This document shows positions 29,687 through 39,382 of a DNA stretch of 44,251 nt, piece after piece; the first letter of the stretch is position 1, and each line of letters opens with the position of its first letter. The DNA lies in NCBI GenBank assembly GCA_021442455.1, contig JABUSY010000005.1, positions 1-44,251 of the forward strand, written 5' to 3'. Origin of the DNA: Lachnospiraceae bacterium (GTDB taxonomy: Bacteria; Bacillota; Clostridia; Lachnospirales; Lachnospiraceae). The notes beneath the pieces were generated by a model. It was given only the letters and a program-made list of their open reading frames with translations. It made no database searches and was not told where the DNA came from. The translations under genes and the position numbers were made by a program.

Positions 29687-30763
29687 CTATAAATATTTCT
29701 TTGCAACAAGCATTTCTGCACATAGAACTGCTCCTCCTGCTGCCCCTCTCACTGTATTATGGGACAAACCGATGAACTTCCAATCATAAATGGAATCTTC
29801 ACGAAGACGCCCGACAGAAATTCCCATTCCGTTCTCATAATTTACATCCATTTGTAGCTGAGGACGACTATTTTCTTCTATGTATTGAATGAATTGCGTC
29901 GGCGCGCTTGGCAATTTCAGTTCTTGAGGTAGTCCTCTGAAATTTATCATCTTCTCAATTAACTGCTCCTTCGTGGAATTTTTCCTGAATTTTACGAATA
30001 CTGCTGCCGTATGACCATTCAAAACAGGAACACGGATGCACTGACAGGTAATCTTCGGCTTCTTTGCCTTCACGATCATACCATTGCGTATCTCTCCCCA
30101 AAGGCGTAACGGTTCCTGTTCACTTTTTTCTTCTTCTCCGCCAATATAAGGAATGATATTTTCCACCATTTCCGGCCAATCCTTAAAAGTTTTTCCTGCT
30201 CCAGATATAGCCTGATAGGTCGTCACCACTACTTCATAAGGCTCACATTCTTTCCAGGCGCTCAGGACTGGTACATAACTCTGAATGGAGCAATTCGGCT
30301 TGACAACGATAAATCCTTTACTAGTTTTCAGGCGCTTCTTCTGATAGCAAATCACCTCAAAATGCTCAGGATTAATCTCTGGAACTACCATCGGTACGTC
30401 TGGCGTCCATCTGTGAGCGCTGTTGTTGGAAATTACCGGAGTCTCCGTCTTCGCGTATTCTTCCTCAATTTGTCTAATCTCTTCTTTTGACATATCTACT
30501 GCTGAGAAAACGAAATCCACGGTAGAAGCCACCTTCTCTACTTCATGAACATTCATGATAGTCAACTCCTTCACATCCTCCGGCATGAGAGTATTCATTT
30601 TCCAGCGACTGTTCACTACTTCTTCATATGTCTGACCCGCGCTCCTGGGACTGGCAGCAACTGTCACTACCTGAAACCACGGATGCTTCTCCAACAGAGA
30701 AATAAATCTCTGGCCTACCATACCTGTAGCACCTAAAATTCCAACTTTCAATTTTTTCCTCAT
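29687..30763 (-). CDS. asd: Aspartate-semialdehyde dehydrogenase (archaeal/fungal-type)
   Basis: Asd reduces aspartyl phosphate to aspartate semialdehyde with NADPH, feeding lysine/diaminopimelate, threonine and methionine. The 358-residue protein has the dinucleotide loop GILGATGMVGQ, the catalytic Cys158 in VVKPNCSIQSYV and the catalytic His251 in RVPVLNGHTAA. The length and the KPNCS context put it in the larger archaeal/fungal-type branch found in many Clostridia. The stop is TAG. The start sits at the end of a triplicated ATGAGGAAAAC motif. It is intact, in contrast to the transporter pseudogene just downstream. Confidence 0.95.
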   Translation of the reverse strand: MRKKLKVGILGATGMVGQRFISLLEKHPWFQVVTVAASPRSAGQTYEEVVNSRWKMNTLMPEDVKELTIMNVHEVEKVASTVDFVFSAVDMSKEEIRQIEEEYAKTETPVISNNSAHRWTPDVPMVVPEINPEHFEVICYQKKRLKTSKGFIVVKPNCSIQSYVPVLSAWKECEPYEVVVTTYQAISGAGKTFKDWPEMVENIIPYIGGEEEKSEQEPLRLWGEIRNGMIVKAKKPKITCQCIRVPVLNGHTAAVFVKFRKNSTKEQLIEKMINFRGLPQELKLPSAPTQFIQYIEENSRPQLQMDVNYENGMGISVGRLREDSIYDWKFIGLSHNTVRGAAGGAVLCAEMLVAKKYL

Positions 30764-30785
30764 GTTTTCCTCATGTTTTCCTCAT
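30761..30785 (-). promoter_or_regulatory. Triplicated asd start with two overlapping four-codon minicistrons
   Basis: Upstream of and including the asd start, ATGAGGAAAAC occurs twice in tandem before the real ATG at 30763, giving ATGs at 30785, 30774 and 30763. Because the period is 11 bases, each upstream ATG encodes only M-R-K-T and then TGA, and that TGA overlaps the next ATG as ATGA. The AGGA within each unit can act as the ribosome site for the next start. Confidence 0.8.
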
Positions 30786-30985
30786 TGTAGTAAAATAATT
30801 TTTTTATTTTTTATTGTATTTGTATTGCTATGTAGCCATATATTTGTACGCAGATCAAGTAATACAGATTGAATAATATATTATAGCAAAAATGACTCAA
30901 AATACTACTGTTTTCTATAAAATCGAATAATACCAAAGCCAGAACAATATACACAAAACCTCCTATATATTTTAACTACTTAGTC

Positions 30986-32365
30986 TCATTCACTCTGTAA
31001 ATACTCTCTATTGGCTGAAATCACATGTTTCATGGCTTCTGCGCCTGTCGCACCTGCAATCATCCGTTTTTCCACACAGGTTTTCATGCTTATCGCGTCA
31101 TAGATATCTTCTTCAAAAACAGATGTATAAGAACGAAACTCCTCCAGTGACAAATCATCCAATGAACAATTTTTATCGATACAAGTCAGCACAAGCCTAC
31201 CTACAATGCCGTGAGCATCCCGGAAAGGTACACCTTTTCTTACAAGATAATCTGCAGCATCTGTTGCATTGGTAAAACCCTTTTTAGCCGAAGCCTCCAT
31301 CACCTCCTTCCGGAACTTTATGGTATCTATCATTCTTGTAAACAAAGCCAGACATCCCTTCACGGTATTTAAGGCATCAAAAGTTATCTCCTTGTCTTCT
31401 TGCATATCTTTATTATAAGCCAATGGTAAACCTTTCATCGTAGTAAGGACAGAGATCAACGCTCCATATACACGGCCTGTCTTACCCCGGATCAGCTCTG
31501 CAATATCCGGATTCTTTTTCTGTGGCATGATAGAGCTACCGGTACTGTAAGCGTCGTCTATTTCCACAAAACTGTACTCATTGCTATTCCAGATAATGAT
31601 TTCTTCACTGAAACGGCTAAGATGCATCATGACCGTGGATACAGCCGATAAAAGTTCTATCACATAATCTCGATCCGACACAGAATCCATACTGTTGGCC
31701 GTTGGTCCATAAAAATCCAGAAGCTTTGCCGTATACTCCCGGTCCAACGGATAAATAGTACCTGCCAGTGCCCCGCTCCCCAACGGACAATAATTCATTC
31801 TTTCAAAGATGTCATGCAAACGTCCCCTATCCCTCCTGAACATCTCAAAATAAGCTCCCATATGATGAGCCAGTGTGACCGGCTGTGCTTTCTGCAGATG
31901 AGTAAAACTTGGCATATAAGTGTGCAGGTTTTCTTCCATGATTCTCTCGAGCACTTTCAGCAACTCTTTTATTAAGCTGTCCAACTCCGTAATCTCATTT
32001 CGAATAAATAGCTTCATATCTAGCGCCACCTGATCGTTTCTGCTCCTTCCAGTATGAAGTTTTTTACCGACTTCTCCGATCCTGTCAATTAAATGAGCCT
32101 CCACAAAGCTATGAATATCTTCATATTCACTGGTAATCTGTAGCTCTCCGCTCTCCAAGTCCAAAAGAATACTTTCTAATCCACCGATAATATGATCTCT
32201 CTCCTGTTTTGTTAAGATTGCCTGCTTCGCCAGCATCTTCACATGAGCAATACTCCCTTGAATATCTTGTCGATAAAATTTTTGATCAAAACCAATGGAA
32301 GCATTAAAATTGTATACTAATTGATCTGTTTCCTTCCTAAATCTTCCTCCCCAAAGCTGTGCCAT
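30986..32365 (-). CDS. argH: Argininosuccinate lyase
   Basis: ArgH splits argininosuccinate into arginine and fumarate. The 459-residue protein has the superfamily signature GSSIMPQKKNPD at 276-287, whose loop carries the catalytic serine. It also has HTGRSRNDQVALD (104-116) and THLQKAQPVTLAHHMGAYFE around His156. The C-terminus (SANREYLQSE) is complete. AGAGGA lies 7 bases before the ATG. argG, which usually precedes it, is not found upstream; the 1.1 kb there is eroded. Arginine synthesis therefore depends on argG elsewhere, or ArgH is kept for another reason. Confidence 0.95.
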   Translation of the reverse strand: MAQLWGGRFRKETDQLVYNFNASIGFDQKFYRQDIQGSIAHVKMLAKQAILTKQERDHIIGGLESILLDLESGELQITSEYEDIHSFVEAHLIDRIGEVGKKLHTGRSRNDQVALDMKLFIRNEITELDSLIKELLKVLERIMEENLHTYMPSFTHLQKAQPVTLAHHMGAYFEMFRRDRGRLHDIFERMNYCPLGSGALAGTIYPLDREYTAKLLDFYGPTANSMDSVSDRDYVIELLSAVSTVMMHLSRFSEEIIIWNSNEYSFVEIDDAYSTGSSIMPQKKNPDIAELIRGKTGRVYGALISVLTTMKGLPLAYNKDMQEDKEITFDALNTVKGCLALFTRMIDTIKFRKEVMEASAKKGFTNATDAADYLVRKGVPFRDAHGIVGRLVLTCIDKNCSLDDLSLEEFRSYTSVFEEDIYDAISMKTCVEKRMIAGATGAEAMKHVISANREYLQSE

Positions 32366-33506
32366 TTTAATTCCTCTCTTTTTCTTTTCTCTTCTTTTAC
32401 TCCTTACATTTTCTGACTCCCGTCTGAAAAATAATACAGCTAGAATAACTTTAACAATAGAAGCCTTATTCTTACGCGATAAAACAGTTATAGCCGTCCT
32501 ATATCTTAAAATCTAATATCAGATATTTTTTAGTGAACTGATACATAATATCTATTATTCTCCCATTAATGTGCAAATGTTTTTGTATTCCGTGTTGAAG
32601 GATTGTTACTCATATTGTGCTAGACAAAATAATCCTCAACCATTGCATAAAATCGTTCTGTATCATACACACTTTATATTTTAAAAAGAAAACCAAATAT
32701 TTCCGGACACATCTCCCGGATCAAAAGTTTCTGTTTAACCACACACTTCCAGTAATCTTTTAATTTTTCTCTACTGCAATATTCGAATTATCACAAATCA
32801 TAATTTTAAAATGATGGAACAGATACTTTAAGATAACTGCTCTATAAAACATAGCAATAGCTACAATATCTGACTATCGCTCCTCAAGGTTTTCTAGAAC
32901 ATGAGTTAATTTCCAAAATCAGCGCTAACTTTCATGCCATAGAGCCCAATATACTAAAGCTGATTCATATCCTGGAAAACATAAAAAGTTTAACCAAGAT
33001 AAGCTTATTCCTGATATCTTCTGAATACTTTTCAAATCAACAATAAACTCTACCTGATAAATGTTCATCATCGAAGAAATTTATCAAGACTCGCAATTAA
33101 CTGAAATACCTAATCATCTATAGCTCACAAATATACAAACTGAAGAGTGTACAGTTGTACATTCAATACACCTCTGACTTACATACAATTTTTCAGCATT
33201 ATCTGTAGCCGTACTACATTTCAATATTTTCAGTCCCTCCAAATTCTGTTCTCTCATGTCCCTTTATTTTTTTTTTTTTTTAAATCAATGTTTTCTATTC
33301 ATAACTTAATGATCAGAGGTGGCAGCTTTTTGTATATTGATTTTAATATTAATTCTGAAATCTGTAACATAAACTTTACTTAACTTATTTCATCCTTTTA
33401 ACTCACTTTTCTGCATTTTCCATCCGAATAACTGTTAAAACTTACCTTGTGCACCATATACTGATTTATTCTATTCGTCACATTCAATCTTACGTGCATG
33501 CTTGAA
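32366..33506. other. Gene-free, eroded stretch between ilvA and argH
   Basis: No gene can be supported. The size and place would suit a lost argG, but I found none of its motifs in any frame. A run of 15 T lies at 33267-33281 on the plus strand. No terminator, T-box or promoter is convincing. Confidence 0.5.
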
Positions 33507-34721
33507 TTAGGAATATAGCTTCGAACGCACTTGTTTAGGATTGTATCCTGCGTCTTCCAAGGCTTTTATAATCTGTGTTTTATGTTCTGTGCCAAACGCT
33601 TCCATTGTAATCCGCAGTTCTACAGCTACATTCCGATTTGTGCTATAAAATTGATTATGCTCTAGCTTGACGATGTTACCTTTCTGCTCGGCAATTACAG
33701 ATGATACTTTCATCAGTTCACCCGGTTTGTCTGGAAGCAAGACGGATATCATAAATATTCTATCTCTAGCTAACAGACCGTTCTGTACTACGGAAGACAT
33801 GATAATAACATCCATATTACCACCGCTTAAGATGGATACAATTTTTTTCCCCCTCACATCCATATGCTTCAGGGCAGCTATCGTCAGAAGTCCAGAGTTC
33901 TCCACGATCATTTTGTGATTTTCCACCATATCCAGAAATGCGACAATCAGTTCACTGTCTTTCACAGTAATGATGTCGCTCAGATTCTCTTTGAGATAGA
34001 AAAACGTTTTTTCTCCGGGACGTTTAACGGCGGTTCCGTCGGCAATAGTATTAACTTCCGCAAGAGTAGTCACTTTACCTTTTTCCATTGATACCTGCAT
34101 ACAATTAGCCCCTTCAGGTTCTACTCCAATTACTTTGATCGTTGGATTCAAAAGCTTTGCCAGGGTAGAAATACCTGTAGCCAGGCCACCACCGCCTATC
34201 GGGACTAGAATGTAATCCACTAAAGGCAGTTCTTGAAAAATTTCCATAGCGATTGTACCCTGCCCTGTAGCTACCGTCAGGTCATCGAATGGATGAATAA
34301 AGGTATAACCCTTTTCATTTGCCAGCTTCAGTGCATATTCACAGGCTTCGTCATATAGATTGCCGTACAGAATAACCTTTGCCCCATAATGTTTAGTCCT
34401 TTCCACTTTGATTAGAGGAGTGCTAGTTGGCATTACGATCACGGATTTTGCACCAAAACATTTAGCCGCATAGGCCACTCCCTGGGCATGATTACCAGCA
34501 GATGCTGTGATTAATCCTCTGGATCGATCCTCCTCGCTAAGAGTGCTAATCTTATAATAAGCACCTCGTAGTTTATAAGCTCCGGTAAACTGCATGTTCT
34601 CTGGCTTCAGATATACCTTGTTCCCCGTCTTTTCACTGAAATAATCACTGTATATCAGTTTTGTCTCCTGGATGACTTTTTTCACAGCCTCTGAGGCTTC
34701 TTCAAATTTATCTAACGTCAT
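33507..34721 (-). CDS. ilvA: Threonine dehydratase with C-terminal ACT domain
   Basis: A PLP enzyme that deaminates threonine to 2-oxobutyrate. The 404-residue protein has the PLP lysine at residue 50 (TGAYKLRGAYY), SAGNHAQGVAYAA, the phosphate-binding loop GGGGLATG, and SILSGGNMDV. An ACT-like regulatory domain (about 325-404, ISVLLPDKPGELMKVSSVIA...) is present. This single-ACT form is common in Clostridia and may be biosynthetic or catabolic. It starts 27 bases after the ftsY stop and is probably co-transcribed with it. It is intact. Confidence 0.93.
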   Translation of the reverse strand: MTLDKFEEASEAVKKVIQETKLIYSDYFSEKTGNKVYLKPENMQFTGAYKLRGAYYKISTLSEEDRSRGLITASAGNHAQGVAYAAKCFGAKSVIVMPTSTPLIKVERTKHYGAKVILYGNLYDEACEYALKLANEKGYTFIHPFDDLTVATGQGTIAMEIFQELPLVDYILVPIGGGGLATGISTLAKLLNPTIKVIGVEPEGANCMQVSMEKGKVTTLAEVNTIADGTAVKRPGEKTFFYLKENLSDIITVKDSELIVAFLDMVENHKMIVENSGLLTIAALKHMDVRGKKIVSILSGGNMDVIIMSSVVQNGLLARDRIFMISVLLPDKPGELMKVSSVIAEQKGNIVKLEHNQFYSTNRNVAVELRITMEAFGTEHKTQIIKALEDAGYNPKQVRSKLYS

Positions 34722-34748
34722 TTTCTCTTTTACCTTTTCGTTTTATTT

Positions 34749-35705
34749 TCACACTCTATTTACCATGTTTTGATCAGAAGAAACGTCAAAAAGCGCATTG
34801 ACAAATTGATTTGAATCAAATTTCTGCAAATCGTCGATAGATTCTCCCACCCCTAGATATTGTACCGGAATATCTAGCTCGGACTGAAGAGCTACAGCAA
34901 TGCCACCTTTTGCCGTTCCGTCTAATTTGGTCAGAATAATCCCTGTCACACTGGCCACTGCATTAAACTGACGCGCCTGGACCAGAGCGTTCTGGCCTGT
35001 GGTTCCATCCAAAACCAATAAAGTTTTCAGATATGCTTCTGAATAGTTTTTTTCCAAAATTCGGTGAATTTTTCTAAGCTCTTCCATGAGATTTTTTTTA
35101 TTGTGCAAACGTCCGGCCGTATCACACAAAAGTACGTCTGCATTCCTGGCCTTGGCAGCATCTACCGCATCGTAGACCACAGATGCTGGGTCCGCTCCCA
35201 CTTGTCCTCCGATGATTTCAACGCCAACCCGTTTGGCCCATTGAGTAAGTTGTTCTCTGGCCGCGGCGCGAAAGGTGTCCGCCGCAACCAAGATTACCTT
35301 TTTCCCCTGATCCTTTAACCGCCATGCCAGCTTACCAACAGAAGTTGTCTTACCCACGCCATTTACACCGATTACTAACACTACAGACTTTCTATTTTCC
35401 TCTTCATAGCCAGGCTCTCCCATGACCATTTGCTTCTTAATGCTGTCCATTAAAAGCTGTTTGCACTCTGATGGTTCTTTGATATGGCGATCTGCCACTG
35501 CCATCCTCAGATTTGCGATAATCGCCATAGTGGTATTAATTCCAAGATCGCCCCTCAGTAATATTTCCTCAATTTCTTCGTAAAAATTATTATCGATACT
35601 GGAACCTTCTTTAAAAAGAGAATCAATACCAGATACAATGTTTGCTCTGGTTTTGGATAATTTATTGACCAATCTTTTAAAAATTCCTACTTTTTCCTCC
35701 TTCAA
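34749..35705 (-). CDS. ftsY: Signal recognition particle receptor
   Basis: FtsY is the membrane-associated GTPase that receives ribosome-SRP complexes for co-translational insertion. The 318-residue protein has the helical N domain (1-95) and the G domain with GVNGVGKTTS (113-122), DTFRAAAREQL, DTAGR (195-199) and TKLDGTAKGG (259-268). It has only a short basic N-terminus and no long acidic A domain, as usual in Firmicutes. The start codon appears to be TTG at 35705, with GGAGG 8 bases upstream. It follows the smc pseudogene in the classic rnc-smc-ftsY order, which suggests its transcription came through smc and may now cross a dead gene. Confidence 0.95.
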   Translation of the reverse strand: MKEEKVGIFKRLVNKLSKTRANIVSGIDSLFKEGSSIDNNFYEEIEEILLRGDLGINTTMAIIANLRMAVADRHIKEPSECKQLLMDSIKKQMVMGEPGYEEENRKSVVLVIGVNGVGKTTSVGKLAWRLKDQGKKVILVAADTFRAAAREQLTQWAKRVGVEIIGGQVGADPASVVYDAVDAAKARNADVLLCDTAGRLHNKKNLMEELRKIHRILEKNYSEAYLKTLLVLDGTTGQNALVQARQFNAVASVTGIILTKLDGTAKGGIAVALQSELDIPVQYLGVGESIDDLQKFDSNQFVNALFDVSSDQNMVNRV

Positions 35706-35736
35706 TCAAGCCACCTCCTATGTCTCCAGTTTACCC

Positions 35737-38430
35737 TTAATCAGATAGATTCACCGAAATTAATGTGAAAACGTCTTTTCCTGCATCGCACTGCCATACA
35801 AGCGATCCTCCGCGATTAATGGTTATTTCTATGTGTAATAATAATAACTTGTGTATTCTTTGTCAACTTGTACAAATACTTTTGCAAAATATTCTACATT
35901 CAAATTATCCAGCACCGCAATATTCATCCAGTAGACAAAAACGACCGTTGCCAGTTTTGTATGCTAAATAAAAAAGCAATGATCTATCAACACTTTTTCA
36001 TCATCGGAAAACTGTATCATGTTTTGAAGCTTTTTGACGAGTGGATGAGATATGATCTTAATTCCTATTTCCAAAAGTATCTTCATCTTCCATCAATTCC
36101 CAATGATCTCCTTTGAAAAGTTTCTTCCATTTTTTTCACTAAGTTTACTATATTGATTGTAAAGAAAGGTATAGCGCTCCTGTAGCTCTTTAAACTCTTC
36201 TACAGCGTTAATATTTACGTTTCTAATTTCTTTTAAATCATTCTTCAACTCTAAAATTTGTTGTGTCAACCCAACCCTCTCCGGTTTTTGTTAACATACC
36301 GTACGTTTTATTTGATCGGGCGTCATCTGGTATTTATCACACAGAGAGACAATAGCACTTTCCTTTCTCTCTTCCAAATTTCCCAATGTAATATTTCAAC
36401 CGAAAATAATCTTTGTACAACCTGATTTTTGTATTCAAATCAGATAATTCATTTCTTTTCTGAAAATTTCCTGCTCATCTCTTTTTTGTGCCTCAGATAT
36501 TCCTTACATACACCACTTCAACCACCTCCATCATCTTACCGAATTTTTCTATATATTTTCCCCGCTTTCCGTCTCTTTGGTGCATCTCTAATAAAAACTA
36601 TATTCATCTGTAGAAAAGCACATTTTTTCTGCAGATTCTCATAAAAAAGGCATACCATATCCTAGGGCATGACTTTCTCTTCTTAACTGTGAAGTCCCTC
36701 CAACTCTGTTGTTACATCAAAAATGATTTGTTGCAGACGAGTTTTCTATTCTCTGAAATGATTCATTTTCTTCAAATTTTTTTCCTATTTTTGATAAATT
36801 TCGCTGATCTTTTTTTTCTATCGAACTCTCTTCTTCTTGGTTCTGATACTCTATTTACAGATTGTCTGTTTTATATATTCTGTTTCAGATATAAGACTTT
36901 GTAAAATCTCTGCTATCTCATTGTATCTTGTTATATAGCGTCTACCTGAAACTACGATCTTTTTCGATGGTAACCTGCATATCATCTCCTTTTTCACAGA
37001 ACGTTACACTATCTTGCAACTCCTCAATCTCTCCCCGATGCCCCAGACAGTTTTTTACACCCTGAACTCAACAGTTTTTTCTACCTAATCATTCACAGCC
37101 TCTTATGACATTTTCATCTAATTCAAATCGCATAGTCAAACCGCATCCACTTATCAGTGTGCACCTTAACACAACTGAATGATAATCTTTTTTTCACAAC
37201 TACTTCCATATTCAATATTACTTGATTGATACTGGTCAGTAACAAACATGCCGTATGAAATATTCAATCAAATTATTTTTTTGTATTCTCATTATTTGTT
37301 TTGTGAGAATGCCTGTCGCATATTTTTATAGTCCCCATATCGTCCAATGATATTTTTCAGAAATTCCAGTCTGAATTTTTCTTTATGTAATACGACACTT
37401 TCCAAAATTCCTATTGTACGATGTTCTTCCTTAATCTTTTAAGGGCAGAGATTTTATATAATAACTCAGATTTCCGAATATCAATCTAATTCAACATGGT
37501 ATCGTATTCCTGAATCTTTCTCTTAATGGGAAAACAACGATTCACTAATGTTATATTTTTTTCTTATGATGTTGTCTAGTTTTTTAAACTGATCTGTGGC
37601 TACAATTCACAAATCGGTTACTCCAGCTCCATCTGTACTTTTTCCTTCTCATAGCTCATTTTACGCCTTCTAAGTACTCTATATCCTCTGTAAACCGAAG
37701 CAAGGGGAGGCTAAATTAACTGCTCGCCTATTCTGTTTCTTCAGTACTACATCAATCTGAGCTTTCAGCTGCTACTTTTGCAACATGTTTCAAAAAATTC
37801 TTTTCGCACAAACAAAACAGTGTTATTCTACACCTTCAATTCTACTTTTTTAGATAATTCTAGCTTTTTCCTCCTGTTTTTTAAACAGATGAAATTTTCT
37901 CCTTAGTTCTGATAAAATATTCGTCACACGGACCAAGTTTTGCTCTTCTTCCTGTCTTATCAGAAAACGTTTTCCACGCTTCAGTCTTTCCGTTTAACCT
38001 GTCCCTAACCGATTAAGAAATAGGCATCTTTGTCTATTGCTATATCATAAAAGAGCGCATTGATATCTTTCGGTAGTTTCTCCTATTCAAAAGATATTTT
38101 CCTGCTCTCCTGATCGATAAAACCTTCTAGTTACAGTCACTTTTTCAAAATCAATGTTCAGCTAATTAATCTTCATTGTCCAATATGATTGCTATAGACG
38201 AAGAGTACAGAACCTTCCAAGATTTAGTGTTTGAAAATATGACGTTCTGTGTGTATATTGCCGTTCCAGATCTGCTTTTAGCTCTGCTCACCAAACACCT
38301 ACGAACGATATCGCCAATACGACTAACTTTCAATGATTTCCATGATCTCTGTAATACATCTATGAAATTCCAATAGCATTTTTGCAAAAGACTCTAATCT
38401 CTCTTGTAATTATTAATGTTAAAGAAAATT
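35737..38430 (-). pseudogene. smc: Chromosome condensation ATPase SMC, extensively degraded
   Basis: The position between rnc and ftsY is right, and both ends are recognisable in broken frames. Near 38380-38430 the minus strand reads LQERLESFAKMLLEFH (normally ..GFKSFA.K...EFHNGI). The Walker A stretch is frame-shifted beyond recognition, then TQNVIFSNTKSWK and SSIAIILDNED follow (normally MQDVIFSGTE.RKP..FA.VAITLDN.D). At the other end, FCLLDE (Walker B), YLYKLTKNTQVIIITHR and VFTLISVNLSD-TAA (35737) are still visible in three different frames. The 2.6 kb between is full of stops; intact SMC is about 1,186 residues, so little has been deleted. No functional protein can be made. Confidence 0.92.
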
Positions 38431-38437
38431 TACCTAC

Positions 38438-39133
38438 TTATTTATTCTGTATTTGACAGATCGCATGATACGCCGCTTTCTGCTCTGCTAATTTCTTTGT
38501 TCGTCCTGTGCCCTCACCCAGAGGCTTATCTCCAACACAAACTTGTACACGAAAACTTTTATCGTGATCTGCTCCAATGGCCTCCAAGATCTCATAACGA
38601 ATTTTTTCTGATGAATCCCTGTGTACCAATTCCTGAAGAAGCGTTTTGCTGTCACTGAACAACTTTTTATGTTCTACATTATTAAGAAGATACCGTAATA
38701 TAAACTTTTTAGCTTCTTCAAAGCCTCCGTCCATGAAGATAGCGCCAATCATCGCTTCCATCGCATCGGATATGAGCGAATCTCTCTGTCTTCCGCCAGT
38801 GGTTTCTTCACCTTTTCCGAGAAATAAATAAACTCCAAGATTCAGTTCTCGAGCCTCATGCGCCAGCGTAGGTTCGCATACCAAGCTAGCCCTCAATTTC
38901 GTCAGTTCGCCTTCTGCGAGTTTTGGATAATGTCTATACAAAAACTCACTGGATACTATTTCCAAAACTGCATCTCCTAAAAACTCTAACCGTTCATTGC
39001 ACTCCAGCCGCGACATGTGGTGCTCATTCGTATAAGAACTGTGACGCATGGCCAACGCCAGAGATTTAATTTTTTTGAACCGATAGCCTGCCTTATGTTC
39101 CAGTTCTCTTAATTTTGCTAATTCTTTCATCAT
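38438..39133 (-). CDS. rnc: Ribonuclease III
   Basis: RNase III cuts double-stranded RNA and processes rRNA precursors. The 231-residue protein has the signature NERLEFLGDAVL (46-57, with Glu50 and Asp54) and the second acidic pair Asp123/Glu126 in ISDAMEAMIGAIFMDGG. A complete double-stranded-RNA-binding domain ends GRTKKLAEQKAAYHAI. GAGGT precedes the ATG closely. It lies between the remains of acpP (upstream) and smc (downstream) and is intact although both neighbours are dead. Confidence 0.95.
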   Translation of the reverse strand: MMKELAKLRELEHKAGYRFKKIKSLALAMRHSSYTNEHHMSRLECNERLEFLGDAVLEIVSSEFLYRHYPKLAEGELTKLRASLVCEPTLAHEARELNLGVYLFLGKGEETTGGRQRDSLISDAMEAMIGAIFMDGGFEEAKKFILRYLLNNVEHKKLFSDSKTLLQELVHRDSSEKIRYEILEAIGADHDKSFRVQVCVGDKPLGEGTGRTKKLAEQKAAYHAICQIQNK

Positions 39134-39149
39134 AAACCTCTTTTAAATA

Positions 39150-39375
39150 GTGGCAGAAAAAAAGGCTATTACTAAAGAGTTTCATTTTCTCAGAACAGCC
39201 GCGCAAATATCGATCTTCTTTTCTTTGAAATCTTAACATCGAATGTTCCCTCAAACTCTATAATTTTTTTATAAAATCCGCCTAAAAATCTTCTAAAAAA
39301 TACTTTCCGATGCAATTTTATCAATAGAGGACTACACCAACCACTGCTTTCAAATCTCCTAATCTTATAGTTAGT
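39150..39375 (-). pseudogene. acpP: Acyl carrier protein remnant
   Basis: In relatives acpP lies between plsX and rnc, and this 250-base gap has the right size. The minus strand keeps EFEGTFDVKIS (normally EFE.EFDIEIP) at about 39230-39265. Just upstream is a sequence aligning with the EDLGADSLDLFEL region but with frame changes and stops. The Asp-Ser-Leu site whose serine carries phosphopantetheine is lost. The assignment rests on position plus about 11 clear residues. Another acpP may exist elsewhere, since plsX is kept. Confidence 0.55.
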
Positions 39376-39382
39376 TTTTATT

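Noticed and set aside
33267..33281. Run of 15 T as a terminator or phase-variable tract
   Set aside because: No GC-rich stem before it on either strand and no coding frame across it.
32366..33506. Degraded argG upstream of argH
   Set aside because: Position and size fit, but I could find no argininosuccinate synthase motif in any frame.
38166..38376. Plus-strand 66-residue frame opposite the smc head
   Set aside because: It is the mirror of the conserved SMC segment on the minus strand, not a gene.
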